Of a stretch of DNA of 64,000 nt, positions 43,526 to 51,887 are shown in pieces; the stretch's first letter is position 1; the number at the start of each line of letters is the position of its first letter. The notes below the pieces were generated by a model. The model was given only the letters and a program-made list of their open reading frames with translations. It did no database searches and had not been told where the DNA came from. Made by a program: the position numbers and the translations under genes. This DNA comes from Candidatus Obscuribacter phosphatis (GTDB lineage: Bacteria > Cyanobacteriota > Vampirovibrionia > Obscuribacterales > Obscuribacteraceae), in the NCBI GenBank assembly GCA_001899315.1, contig MOYA01000001.1, forward strand, positions 3,148,374 to 3,212,373, read 5' to 3'.

Positions 43526-46243
43526 TTGGTTTCATTCAATGACGCAGCAGCGCACGAGAAAAAAGCCCAGCCCATAGACCAGGGAAGGCAAACCGGGGCG
43601 TCTTTAGAAGGCGCAAACCGCCTCGACCTTTTGTCGTTATCGCAACCGACCGACAAATTAAAGGCAGGCACACTGGCTTTTACACCGGCCGTTGAGCTTG
43701 AAAACGCCGAATCAGCAAAGAAAAGCTTGGAACAAACCAAATTCAGCCAAGCCACAAAAGACAATCAAAAGTCTGGTTTCACCCATGCAGCCATCGAAGT
43801 CGGCAGTTCATTGACCGCCGGCATAGGCGGCACGGTGGGCTACTCGCTCTTGCGCAGCGCGCCTTTGCCGCCTCTAGCCCGAGCCCTATCGCTGCCGGCT
43901 GCCATGGCCGCAGGAGGCATTCTCAAATACGGCAGCAAAACCGGCATGGAATATGCCACTCTAGATAAGAGCGAGCATACCGCTTCTAGCAAAGACCTAG
44001 TATGGGGCGCCGTAGATGCCATTTCAGGCATAGGCGCCTCAAAAGTAGAAAGACTGGTTTCTACTCAATATTTCACCGCCCTTGGTCGCCACGAACTAGG
44101 GGCCTCGGTGGCGCAGCCGGTGGCTCAGCATACAGGTTACTTACTGGCCAAAGAATCGCTCAGTGCCGGCTTTAAGTCGAACACCCTGCGCGGTCTGACA
44201 GGCGGTGCGGCTGGTGCAGCTATTTGGAGCACACCGCATCGAGTCAGCGAAAACTGGCAAGAGATAAAGGAAAAGCCAATCGACGGTTTACTGAAATCGA
44301 GCGGGCAAATTGCCTCTGATACCGCCTTTGGTAGTGTAATGGGCGGCGGACTGGGCTTTCTTGGTACCGGCGCGGCAAGATATAAAGACGTTTACGGCAA
44401 GGTAAAAGCCAAGGTCAATCCCGATACAGATGTGCTGCGCCTCGACAACTATCACATCAATGACTTCCATAGCAACACCGAAGCCCTGCCCCGCCTGACC
44501 ACCTTGGTGCGCGACTTGCAAAACGACTCGGCTAAGCGCGGTGTGGACGGACGCTTCTTTGTACCCGGCGATATCGAATCGGGTCGCGTCAACTTTGCCT
44601 TCACCCAAGGCGGCAAGGTTGAAAACGAAATTTTGATCAAAGCCGGAGCCAAAGAACTGGTGCCGGGCAACCACGCCTATGATGCACCGGGCGGTAAAGG
44701 AGACGTCGCCCGCTATCCAGCCATCATGGAACCGCTCTTGCAGAAAAATCCGGATGTATCTTTGCTTGCCGCCAACTTAGATGTTTCGGCTTATCCGCAG
44801 TATGAGCGCATCTTGAAACCATACAGTGTGCGCACGGTCAAAGCCGACGGCGTCGAACATAAAGTTGCCACCATCGGTCTTACCACCGAAGAAGGCGCCA
44901 TCGAAGGACTGAAATATATAGATGCCGCTCAGGCAGCAGAGAAAGCCATAAGAGAGCTGAATGCCCAAGGCGTAAAGATAATCAACATACACTCTCATCT
45001 TGGTCTGGGTGAAGACATAAAGCTGGCTCAGCATCTAATTTCTAAAGATCTGAAAGTAGCCGGCATTTTCGGTGGGCATTCTCATGATGCCCTGCCTCGC
45101 CCGCTCTGGGTCGGCGCCCGCGGCTCTAATCCCGAGTCAAGCCCGCTTTCACTCTTGCCCTTTGTCAGATCAAGCCAACCAGGTAATTTCGAAATACCTA
45201 TCGCCCAAGCCGGACACAGCGGCAATTGGGTTGGTGAAATGCGCCAGGCAATCAGACCGGACGGCACCGCCCACCGCTATCAAACCACCGGCAGATTGCA
45301 CCAAGTAAGCGCCGACATTGCCGAAGACCCAGCCACTCGCCAATTCCTCGATGCCAATTTAACCGACATCAAAGCTCTCAAAGATCAAAGCTATGGAGCT
45401 TCTGCAGCAAACACCTATGAAGTAGCCAATAGCCGCAACAGAGAAACCGCCCTGGCTAACTTGATGGCCGACTCGATCTATGAGGGTCTCAAGAAACGCC
45501 TAGGCGACCAGGCACCACAGGCGGTGATGGTCCATTCAGGCGGCATCAGGGCCGACCTGCCGGCCAGTCAAAATCTCACCCGCCTTGACATAGCCAATAT
45601 AGTCATGAATGCCGGCAAGCGTGAAGGCGAGCAAAAAGAGCTGGTCATGGTCACCTTGAAAGGCAGCGAACTAAAGAATGCCATCGAATATGGTTTGCGC
45701 GAGCGGACAATGACCAAACCACCAAGCCTGGCAGACAGATTCAAGGCTATGTTTAAAGAACCACACTCAGAGTTGGTGGACGAGCCCGGTAACTTCGTGC
45801 AAGCAAGCGGACTGCGCTATAGCTTCGATGCTTCAAGAGCACCGATAACCCCGACAAGCACCGGTGACAGAGTAGTAAATCTAGAAATTCGCAATGCCCA
45901 AGGTCAGTTCGAGGCAGTCAAACCGGACGGTACCTACACAATAGCCACTCGCTTCCACCCTCTTGAAAAATGGTACAAGTTCAATATCTTTGGACCCAAC
46001 CGCACGCTCGATGATGTGCACAAACAAGTCAATGCCACAGCGCTGCCTTATTCGCAAGTAGACCTTATAGGCGAACATATAAGCGGCAAAACCATCGACC
46101 CGCTAAAGGTCAGCCCGGTTGAAGGCCGCATCACCGACCTCAGCAAAACAGCCGAAAACGAGCTCTTGCACCCTGGCAAATCGCTCTTTACCCAGCCTAT
46201 AATTGCCGGTAGAGAAACTGATAAGAAAGGCGAAAACAAGTAA
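43526..46243 (+). CDS. Large 5'-nucleotidase/UshA-like metallophosphatase
   Basis: A 905-residue protein from a TTG with AAGGGG upstream; the start is not certain. Residues about 1-300 are an unusual Gly/Ala-rich region (VGSSLTAGIGGTVGYSLL) of unknown fold. A metallophosphatase domain begins near 308 (YHINDFHSN; PGDIESG; GNHAYD near 381; GGHSHD near 515). The C-terminal 5'-nucleotidase domain has HSGGIRADLP (about 668) and FHPLEKWYKFNIFG. It hydrolyses nucleotides or related phosphate esters. No normal signal peptide is seen, which is odd for this family. The next gene starts one base after its stop. Confidence 0.82.
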   Translation: MVSFNDAAAHEKKAQPIDQGRQTGASLEGANRLDLLSLSQPTDKLKAGTLAFTPAVELENAESAKKSLEQTKFSQATKDNQKSGFTHAAIEVGSSLTAGIGGTVGYSLLRSAPLPPLARALSLPAAMAAGGILKYGSKTGMEYATLDKSEHTASSKDLVWGAVDAISGIGASKVERLVSTQYFTALGRHELGASVAQPVAQHTGYLLAKESLSAGFKSNTLRGLTGGAAGAAIWSTPHRVSENWQEIKEKPIDGLLKSSGQIASDTAFGSVMGGGLGFLGTGAARYKDVYGKVKAKVNPDTDVLRLDNYHINDFHSNTEALPRLTTLVRDLQNDSAKRGVDGRFFVPGDIESGRVNFAFTQGGKVENEILIKAGAKELVPGNHAYDAPGGKGDVARYPAIMEPLLQKNPDVSLLAANLDVSAYPQYERILKPYSVRTVKADGVEHKVATIGLTTEEGAIEGLKYIDAAQAAEKAIRELNAQGVKIINIHSHLGLGEDIKLAQHLISKDLKVAGIFGGHSHDALPRPLWVGARGSNPESSPLSLLPFVRSSQPGNFEIPIAQAGHSGNWVGEMRQAIRPDGTAHRYQTTGRLHQVSADIAEDPATRQFLDANLTDIKALKDQSYGASAANTYEVANSRNRETALANLMADSIYEGLKKRLGDQAPQAVMVHSGGIRADLPASQNLTRLDIANIVMNAGKREGEQKELVMVTLKGSELKNAIEYGLRERTMTKPPSLADRFKAMFKEPHSELVDEPGNFVQASGLRYSFDASRAPITPTSTGDRVVNLEIRNAQGQFEAVKPDGTYTIATRFHPLEKWYKFNIFGPNRTLDDVHKQVNATALPYSQVDLIGEHISGKTIDPLKVSPVEGRITDLSKTAENELLHPGKSLFTQPIIAGRETDKKGENK

Positions 46244-46882
46244 TTGACCAATCAGGCTGATGCCTCAGAAGCACTGAAAGCAGCCCAATTAGTGGCTTGC
46301 CCGGGTGTTTTGCTTTGTGCGCCGCTTTTAGACGGTGACAACAACGCTGCCAAGCAAACCCAAAATACTGCTAGCAAAGCACACCCCTCGAAAGCAGATC
46401 TGCCAAAAGCAAGAGTAATGATCAGCACACTGTCTTACGCCAGCTTGTCCCCTCTGATTTTTGCCAGCAATCTAGCAGCCACAAGCCGCACAGGTCAGAG
46501 CATCATGGCATGTGGTCTGACTGTGGCCTCGGTGCTCGCCCAGCAACACCGCCCTATGATCGAAGCTCTTACGGCGGCACAAAACTCAAAAATCAAACCG
46601 GACGATGCTCATTTGCTTTTGCAAGAATGCGGCTTTCAAACCGCGCTCTACGAGACCCCGGCTGGTGCCCTGCCCTATATCAAAGATGCAGCCGTCGCCC
46701 TCTATCTAACTTTGCACTCCAGCCAAAATCTACCCGAGAGTATTCTCGCCTTACTCGAATTTGGCGCACTATTATGCTATGACGAGACAATGCCGCCGTT
46801 AATCAGATACAATCGCAACTGGATAGTTACCGCGCTTAGTAACGTTCAGTCTCAATACGGCAGTGACAAATACCCTGTATAA
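46244..46882 (+). CDS. Protein of unknown function
   Basis: 212 residues from a TTG that immediately follows the stop of the nucleotidase gene, with AAAGG upstream, suggesting coupling. It is Ala/Leu-rich with a hydrophobic stretch near 95-110, not clearly a membrane helix. No family recognised. Its end overlaps the start of the next gene by 20 bp. Confidence 0.5.
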   Translation: MTNQADASEALKAAQLVACPGVLLCAPLLDGDNNAAKQTQNTASKAHPSKADLPKARVMISTLSYASLSPLIFASNLAATSRTGQSIMACGLTVASVLAQQHRPMIEALTAAQNSKIKPDDAHLLLQECGFQTALYETPAGALPYIKDAAVALYLTLHSSQNLPESILALLEFGALLCYDETMPPLIRYNRNWIVTALSNVQSQYGSDKYPV

Positions 46883-47732
46883 AACATTCATCCCTTTCGC
46901 TTTACTCTTGCTGGTCACAGCTCTAGAGCCGGTGCAGTCGGTTGCCGCACAGACACCACCAGCAAGCACGCAACCGCCTGTCTCTAATTTGCAGAGCGCC
47001 CCGGCTCATGCCAATACAGAAAGTAACGGGCTGGAGCTTCTCTATCAGGGACGCAATTTCTATCAACAAGGCAGATTGCCCGAGGCCTTGAACAGCTTCA
47101 AACAATTCGCCATGGCCCGCCCCAACAACCTATCTGTGCATTTCTGGCTTGCCACAGTGCTTGATGAAATGGGCAGAGCCGCAGAAGCAGTGGAAGAATA
47201 CAACGCCTCACTCAAGCTTGCTGCTTCAGTGGGCATGGATTCGCCCGAAGTACGCATAAATCTGGGCAACAGCCTCTGCCGCATCGGTCACGCCAAAGAA
47301 GCGCGCATTGATTTTGAACGCAGCCTAGAAATAGACAAGCGTTACAACATGGCTTATCTAGGACTGGCCAAGTGCATGCTTGCCGAAGGCGATTATGAAG
47401 GTGCCGCCCTGGCCGTGGAAAAGTATCAGAGAGATGGCGGCACCGATATCAATTCGTCTTTGCTGATGGGTCTGAGCTTAGCTGGACAAGGTCAAGCCCT
47501 GAAAGCACAATATCATTTGAGACTATTTCTAAAACTGGCGGTGCCCGGTCTAGAGTACAGCCCCGGTCGAGCGGCAGCGGCAGTAAATGGCGCCAATAGC
47601 AATGCAAACACCGGTAATGCAAGCACCGGTAATGCAAGCAATGGCAATCTTGGCACCGCCCCCGGTGCCAACACCACCAGCCAAGCTATAGAACTGGCTA
47701 GACAGACTTTGGCAGCTATTTCGGACCTCTAG
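46863..47732 (+). CDS. Exported TPR protein
   Basis: 289 residues from a GTG inside the end of the previous gene. A signal peptide lies at about 1-33 (FIPFALLLLVTALEPVQSVAA). TPR units occupy about 60-215 (LPEALNSFKQFAMARPNN, AEAVEEYNASLKLAASV). A Gly/Asn/Ala/Thr tandem-repeat tail (about 240-272, GNASTGN) precedes the end. It is probably periplasmic. Confidence 0.78.
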   Translation: MTNTLYKTFIPFALLLLVTALEPVQSVAAQTPPASTQPPVSNLQSAPAHANTESNGLELLYQGRNFYQQGRLPEALNSFKQFAMARPNNLSVHFWLATVLDEMGRAAEAVEEYNASLKLAASVGMDSPEVRINLGNSLCRIGHAKEARIDFERSLEIDKRYNMAYLGLAKCMLAEGDYEGAALAVEKYQRDGGTDINSSLLMGLSLAGQGQALKAQYHLRLFLKLAVPGLEYSPGRAAAAVNGANSNANTGNASTGNASNGNLGTAPGANTTSQAIELARQTLAAISDL

Positions 47733-47802
47733 AGCTGCAAATAGAGCTGCAAATAAAGCTGCAAATAGAGCTGCGAATAAAACTGCGAATAAAACTGCAA
47801 AA
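47731..47802 (+). repeat. Six copies of a 12-bp tandem repeat
   Basis: AGAGCTGCAAAT-type units run head to tail directly from the stop codon of the TPR gene, with one or two substitutions each. The repeat lies 118 bp before the next gene. No hairpin or T-run, so it is not a terminator. Confidence 0.85.
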
Positions 47803-47920
47803 CAAAGCTAAATTAAATTACTTTGACAGCTTTCTTAAGCGGCTCTTGTGTAAATCACAGCGCTGTATGCAAAAATGCCGGTTTTATTGCAATCTTTCAA
47901 ATTAAATTACCCAGCCCGCC

Positions 47921-49162
47921 GTGAAAAAAATAGAAGTTCGCATAGAAGAAGACAATCTCGGTCAGATGGAAGTGCCGGAACAAGCCCTCTGGGGGGTACG
48001 CACGGCGCGTTGGTTGAGCCGCGCCCGGGCAGGCGCTTTCAAATACGGGGAAAGCAAGTTGCACCCCCTGCTTTTAGAAAGTCTTTGTTTGGTACAAAAG
48101 GCTAAACTACTTACTATTAGATGCCTATCATCTACAGGCGAAACTTCTGTAAATGCCGGAGTTTCAGTTAAACCGATATCGGTTAATAACTCGGTTAATT
48201 CGGTTAATTCGCTAATCAGCCTGCGCCTGCAGGTCTTAGACGAATTATTGAACGGACAGCACAGCGCCGAAATAGTGGTCGACCCGAGACTCTCACTTTG
48301 CGGAGAGTCACTATTCGACAACCTAAACGAAGTGATGACCGGACGTAGTCGACAGCTTGTTGGCTTGAAGGCGCATAGCGAAGCCGATAAAAGCGCTGAG
48401 GAGAGCTCCGCACCGACCGCTGGACAGACAATTTGCGATTTCAGGGGCAGCGACTATTTTCATTTAGCCTTGCGGTTAGCCGTCTTTAACAGCTTCAGAG
48501 ATATCGAAGCCACCCTGCTAGACCTGGAAAGACTCTTGCGGAGACAGTCGCTCAGCCTTGAGAAAGAATTACTTTTAAGCGGCAGAGAAGCGCCTGAAGA
48601 CCTGCAAATTGCTGAAATATTCAGCCAGTTCGGCAATCTAGCCGAAAGGAATATGCGCAAATTTAAAGAAAGCCGCAGCAAACTGCTAGAGATGAGCCTC
48701 AGCGAAGAAAGCGCCTTTCAAAAGCAATATTTTCTAGAACTAACCAAGCTGACTGGTTTAGGCATCACACCGGCGGCCGAAAGCACGACGCCACAGTCTC
48801 TCTTGGTACGCAGTTATTTTCAAGCTGATTATGCCGATCTGCTCAAAGCCTCATCAAGTTTGCAAGAACTAGCCCTCGATATCAACCAAATGTGCCAGGT
48901 CCTGGCAGATCTGGAAGTAAAAGGCCTGCTTGCCCTGGCACCGGACGAAGAAAAGGCGAGAGCCAGCCTCACCGCCCTCAAGCTGGCTTGCCTGCGTGTG
49001 CAAGCCACCGGTAATCTGGTCGGACTAGCCCTGAACAACACCGCCTCAAGCCTTGCCGGCACAGCCTTGCTTGAAAGTAGTGACGCCATCAAGGGCGCTC
49101 TGCGCAGCTGCAATTACACCTACATTAATCGAATAATTCTTTACACCAGTAAGAAAAGATAA
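47921..49162 (+). CDS. Fumarase/aspartase-fold protein, probable pseudoenzyme
   Basis: 413 residues from a GTG. The first 30 residues (IEEDNLGQMEVPEQALWGV) match the start of aspartate ammonia-lyase and class II fumarase. The middle is long helices, as in the superfamily core. The catalytic loop signature GSxxMPxKxNP is absent: the position is occupied by divergent sequence. So it probably keeps the fold but not the activity. Sequence is also rich in Ser/Asn (SVNNSVNSVNS insert). Function unknown. Confidence 0.6.
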   Translation: MKKIEVRIEEDNLGQMEVPEQALWGVRTARWLSRARAGAFKYGESKLHPLLLESLCLVQKAKLLTIRCLSSTGETSVNAGVSVKPISVNNSVNSVNSLISLRLQVLDELLNGQHSAEIVVDPRLSLCGESLFDNLNEVMTGRSRQLVGLKAHSEADKSAEESSAPTAGQTICDFRGSDYFHLALRLAVFNSFRDIEATLLDLERLLRRQSLSLEKELLLSGREAPEDLQIAEIFSQFGNLAERNMRKFKESRSKLLEMSLSEESAFQKQYFLELTKLTGLGITPAAESTTPQSLLVRSYFQADYADLLKASSSLQELALDINQMCQVLADLEVKGLLALAPDEEKARASLTALKLACLRVQATGNLVGLALNNTASSLAGTALLESSDAIKGALRSCNYTYINRIILYTSKKR

Positions 49163-49557
49163 AGCGAAAGCGGCGCACCACCGCGCCACCACTAGTGGTG
49201 CCACCTTTGTTTTCTACATCTTTTCTACTGTCCTCTGAGAATATTTTATCTTCGGTTCTCATCAGCCTTCCGGCGTGTCTTGTCGTCAGCCTGTGCCCAT
49301 TTCAAAGTCGGCAAGCGAAAGCGAGATATACAAACAGGCAAGACTCAATAAGCCCAAGCTATAAAAACAGAACATAAGAAAAGCAATTATGAAAGCGATT
49401 TGATCTGGCAAATCGTTCAAATTTGGTTACCATTAATATCCGCATGGCAACGCTCACTATCCACTTAACGGCCTTGCATCCACATAATCGAGTGAGCTGA
49501 GAAAAATCTTGCCCGCCAGGGCGGCTCTTCACTGACCCCAGGGAGACTAAACCTAAT
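49163..49557. other. Intergenic before thymidine kinase
   Basis: It contains a perfect palindrome CACCACTAGTGGTG (49187-49200) followed by CCACCTTTGTTTT, which may end the upstream transcript. No gene or RNA seen otherwise. Confidence 0.45.
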
Positions 49558-50196
49558 ATGTTCAGCGGATACCGTTTTGAGATGATTGTCGGCTGCATGA
49601 GCGCCGGAAAATCAAGCGAACTGATCAGGCGTATCGAAAGAGCCAGACTGGCTTATTTGCCCACCATCATTCTCAGACCGGCAACAGATACGCGTTCTAA
49701 ACCCAACCACGTTGAGTCGCGCAACGGCATGACCTCGCAAGCGATAGTGGTTGAAGAATGCAAAGACATATTGAAGTATTCTTCGCATGCCGTGGTTATT
49801 GGCTTAGATGAATGCCAATTCTTTGGCGACGGCGTAGTGGAAGTAATTCAGACCCTCTTGCGCCAGAAAAAGAAAATCATTGCCTCCGGTCTCGATCTCG
49901 ACTATCGCGGCAAGCCTTTCGGACCAGTGCCCGAGCTTTTGGCTATGGCCGACCGCGTTGATAAACTTCTGGCTGTCTGCCGCAAGTGCGGTTCAGACTT
50001 TGCCTGCCGCACCCAGCGCCTGGTGCATTCAAGCGAACAAATCTTGGTGGGCGACGCCCAATACGAAGCCCGCTGCATTCACTGTTTTGAACCACCAGGT
50101 GAATACCAGCTGCGTCTTGACCTACCTAAAGTAGAACAGCAAGTACCCACTCTTGTGCTGGCCGGTGTCGACGCTGCCGTGGAAATGGCAAGCTAA
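49558..50196 (+). CDS. tdk: Thymidine kinase
   Basis: A 212-residue type II thymidine kinase: P-loop GCMSAGKSSE, Mg-binding DECQFF, lid region DYRGKPFG, and zinc-binding CRKCG...CIHC. It phosphorylates thymidine to dTMP in salvage. The product is the substrate of the Tmk-like kinases encoded at 9-10 kb, though they are far apart. GGGAG precedes the ATG at a slightly long distance. Confidence 0.95.
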   Translation: MFSGYRFEMIVGCMSAGKSSELIRRIERARLAYLPTIILRPATDTRSKPNHVESRNGMTSQAIVVEECKDILKYSSHAVVIGLDECQFFGDGVVEVIQTLLRQKKKIIASGLDLDYRGKPFGPVPELLAMADRVDKLLAVCRKCGSDFACRTQRLVHSSEQILVGDAQYEARCIHCFEPPGEYQLRLDLPKVEQQVPTLVLAGVDAAVEMAS

Positions 50197-50270
50197 GCAG
50201 CCAAAATCGAGAAGTTACAAAGAAACACACTTCTTGGCAGCCGTCCTAAAGTAAAAAGCTAAGCAGTTAT

Positions 50271-50303
50271 TAGCCCACGAGCAAAAAGCCGTGGGCTTTA
50301 ATT
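50271..50303 (+). terminator. Terminator after tdk
   Basis: AGCCCACG/CGTGGGCT stem with ten-base loop, followed by TTAATTG. Confidence 0.7.
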
Positions 50304-50426
50304 GTTTACACGGCTTAACCTCTTGGATACTGCCGTTACCGGCGAAAACCCTCGGGAATACTTAGCACGAAGAGTGCGACAAATTTTTTCCTTAGATACT
50401 GCCTTTAGAGCGTGGAGCTAATTACT

Positions 50427-50840
50427 ATGATTTCCTTTCAAAACTTTATTGACCAAATTCGCCACCTTATTCATTCGTCCTGCGCCCCCAAAAAACAGCA
50501 AGTTGAAACTCCCGAAGTCAATCCCTGGCGCGAGAACCTGGACAGATTGGCGCAAGAACATGGCGACCAACCAAGTTGTTCTAATCCTTCAACAGTAGAG
50601 GAACAGTTTCAGGTTTTGATTGAACAAGCCAAAATGGAAAAGACCAAGGAAGCACTGCGCAAGCAACAGGAACTGCTGCAAAACGGGGGAAGACGCGCCG
50701 CTCGCCCCAACGATAAAACTGTTACAGACGCCAAAGCTTGGTGGGGACAGGCTGTTGCCACTTGGGACCCGGAAGACAGTAAAAACGTGACCCTAGAGGA
50801 CAGACGCCACCCCAAGCAGCACAAGTGGTTCAATCAATAA
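50427..50840 (+). CDS. Small charged protein of unknown function
   Basis: 137 residues from the ATG at 50427 with GGAG ten bases before; an upstream GTG at 50412 is possible. It is hydrophilic, with a Lys/Glu/Gln-rich helix (LIEQAKMEKTKEALRKQQELLQN). No family, signal peptide or membrane segment. Confidence 0.5.
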   Translation: MISFQNFIDQIRHLIHSSCAPKKQQVETPEVNPWRENLDRLAQEHGDQPSCSNPSTVEEQFQVLIEQAKMEKTKEALRKQQELLQNGGRRAARPNDKTVTDAKAWWGQAVATWDPEDSKNVTLEDRRHPKQHKWFNQ

Positions 50841-50873
50841 TATAGGATTTTCGAGACATTAGCCGCTATAAGT

Positions 50874-50900
50874 TTGACGCCCCGGGGCAAGTGGTATGAT
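50874..50900 (+). promoter_or_regulatory. Extended -10 promoter candidate
   Basis: TTGACG at 50874 and TGGTATGAT ending at 50900 (TATGAT with a TG extension), with a short 15-bp spacer. It is followed about 65 bp later by the start of the small exported protein. Confidence 0.5.
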
Positions 50901-50966
50901 CCAGACACGTACCTGCAACGGCATAGATTAAAAGCATCCAGATTTTGGGTGCTAATTGGGGGTCTG

Positions 50967-51317
50967 ATGCTCAAACATTCGGCATTGCTATTTTCCACCG
51001 CAGCACTTTTGGCGGTATCTTCCAACTTGGTCATTCAACCGGATGCTCAAGCTAAGGGCAAAGGAAAAGCACGCCCGAGAACTGGACACGCATACTTGGT
51101 TCCGCCTCCTCCGGCTTACGCTCCTTCTATATTGCCAGAGATGCGTCGCAGCCAACAGGCTCATCCCACCGGCACAACCAACCGCTTAGTGGAAGAAGCC
51201 GATGCCAGCGAAGCCCAACCCGAGCAAGCACCCAAATATATTTATTCGACCACCGGTCAAGAACCCAAGGCGGTCAAACAAAATCGTTATGTCACCATCT
51301 GGAACAGCAAAAGCTAA
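50967..51317 (+). CDS. Small exported basic protein
   Basis: 116 residues from the ATG at 50967; GGGGG is upstream and the promoter at 50874 overlaps any longer start. The signal peptide is about 1-29 (LLFSTAALLAVSS...DAQA). The mature part is Lys/Pro-rich (KGKGKARPRTG, PPPPAYAP). Its transcript ends in a clear terminator. Role unknown; possibly envelope-associated. Confidence 0.6.
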   Translation: MLKHSALLFSTAALLAVSSNLVIQPDAQAKGKGKARPRTGHAYLVPPPPAYAPSILPEMRRSQQAHPTGTTNRLVEEADASEAQPEQAPKYIYSTTGQEPKAVKQNRYVTIWNSKS

Positions 51318-51355
51318 CTCTCCAGATACTCTTAAGGACCTCTGAAAGAATTGAG

Positions 51356-51382
51356 AAAACCGGCGCTAAGCCGGTTTTTTTT
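51356..51382 (+). terminator. Rho-independent terminator
   Basis: AAAACCGGC-GCTA-AGCCGG stem followed by eight T. Confidence 0.9.
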
Positions 51383-51439
51383 CGTATGAAAGAACAGGTA
51401 AACTGGGTAAAACTAAAAGGCCCACCGCAGAGATGTCAT

Positions 51440-51880
51440 ATGACTCAAGGCACTAACCGCAAAAAAGCAAAGCTGAGTTCGGCAAGTTTTAGCCTTGCTC
51501 TGCTTCTCATCTCTTGCTCGGTCTTATCTTGCTTGGTCGCCTCTGTGCCGCAAGCCCAGTGTCGCCGTGCATACTCAAGCTATGGCGATGTTGACGAAAA
51601 AGTATTGGACGAAATCTTGCACGGCAAAAGACAAAGCGCCAAAAGCAACAAAGGCAAAGAGCCGAGCCGCAAAGGCAAGCGTAAAACGGGCAAAGAACTA
51701 GATCAGAGCAACTCGGTGAATTCAGATAGCGGCACCATTCAAGTAACAAGCCTAGCCAAAAGCAAAAGCAAGAAAGTCTCAACCGGCAATGAAGCACAGC
51801 TATTGGCACGTCTTTCGCCCATTCAGCCGATGACGCCGCCGAACTCTGTCGCAATTCAAAAGTTGAAAACTGCAAAGTAA
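51440..51880 (+). CDS. Exported basic, Lys/Ser-rich protein
   Basis: 146 residues from the ATG at 51440; the ATG at 51386 is only a few bases past a terminator and so unlikely. A hydrophobic segment (SLALLLISCSVLSCLVASV, about 15-35) is a signal peptide, perhaps lipoprotein-like. The mature region is Lys/Arg-rich and probably disordered. No family. Confidence 0.5.
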   Translation: MTQGTNRKKAKLSSASFSLALLLISCSVLSCLVASVPQAQCRRAYSSYGDVDEKVLDEILHGKRQSAKSNKGKEPSRKGKRKTGKELDQSNSVNSDSGTIQVTSLAKSKSKKVSTGNEAQLLARLSPIQPMTPPNSVAIQKLKTAK

Positions 51881-51887
51881 GCCAATC

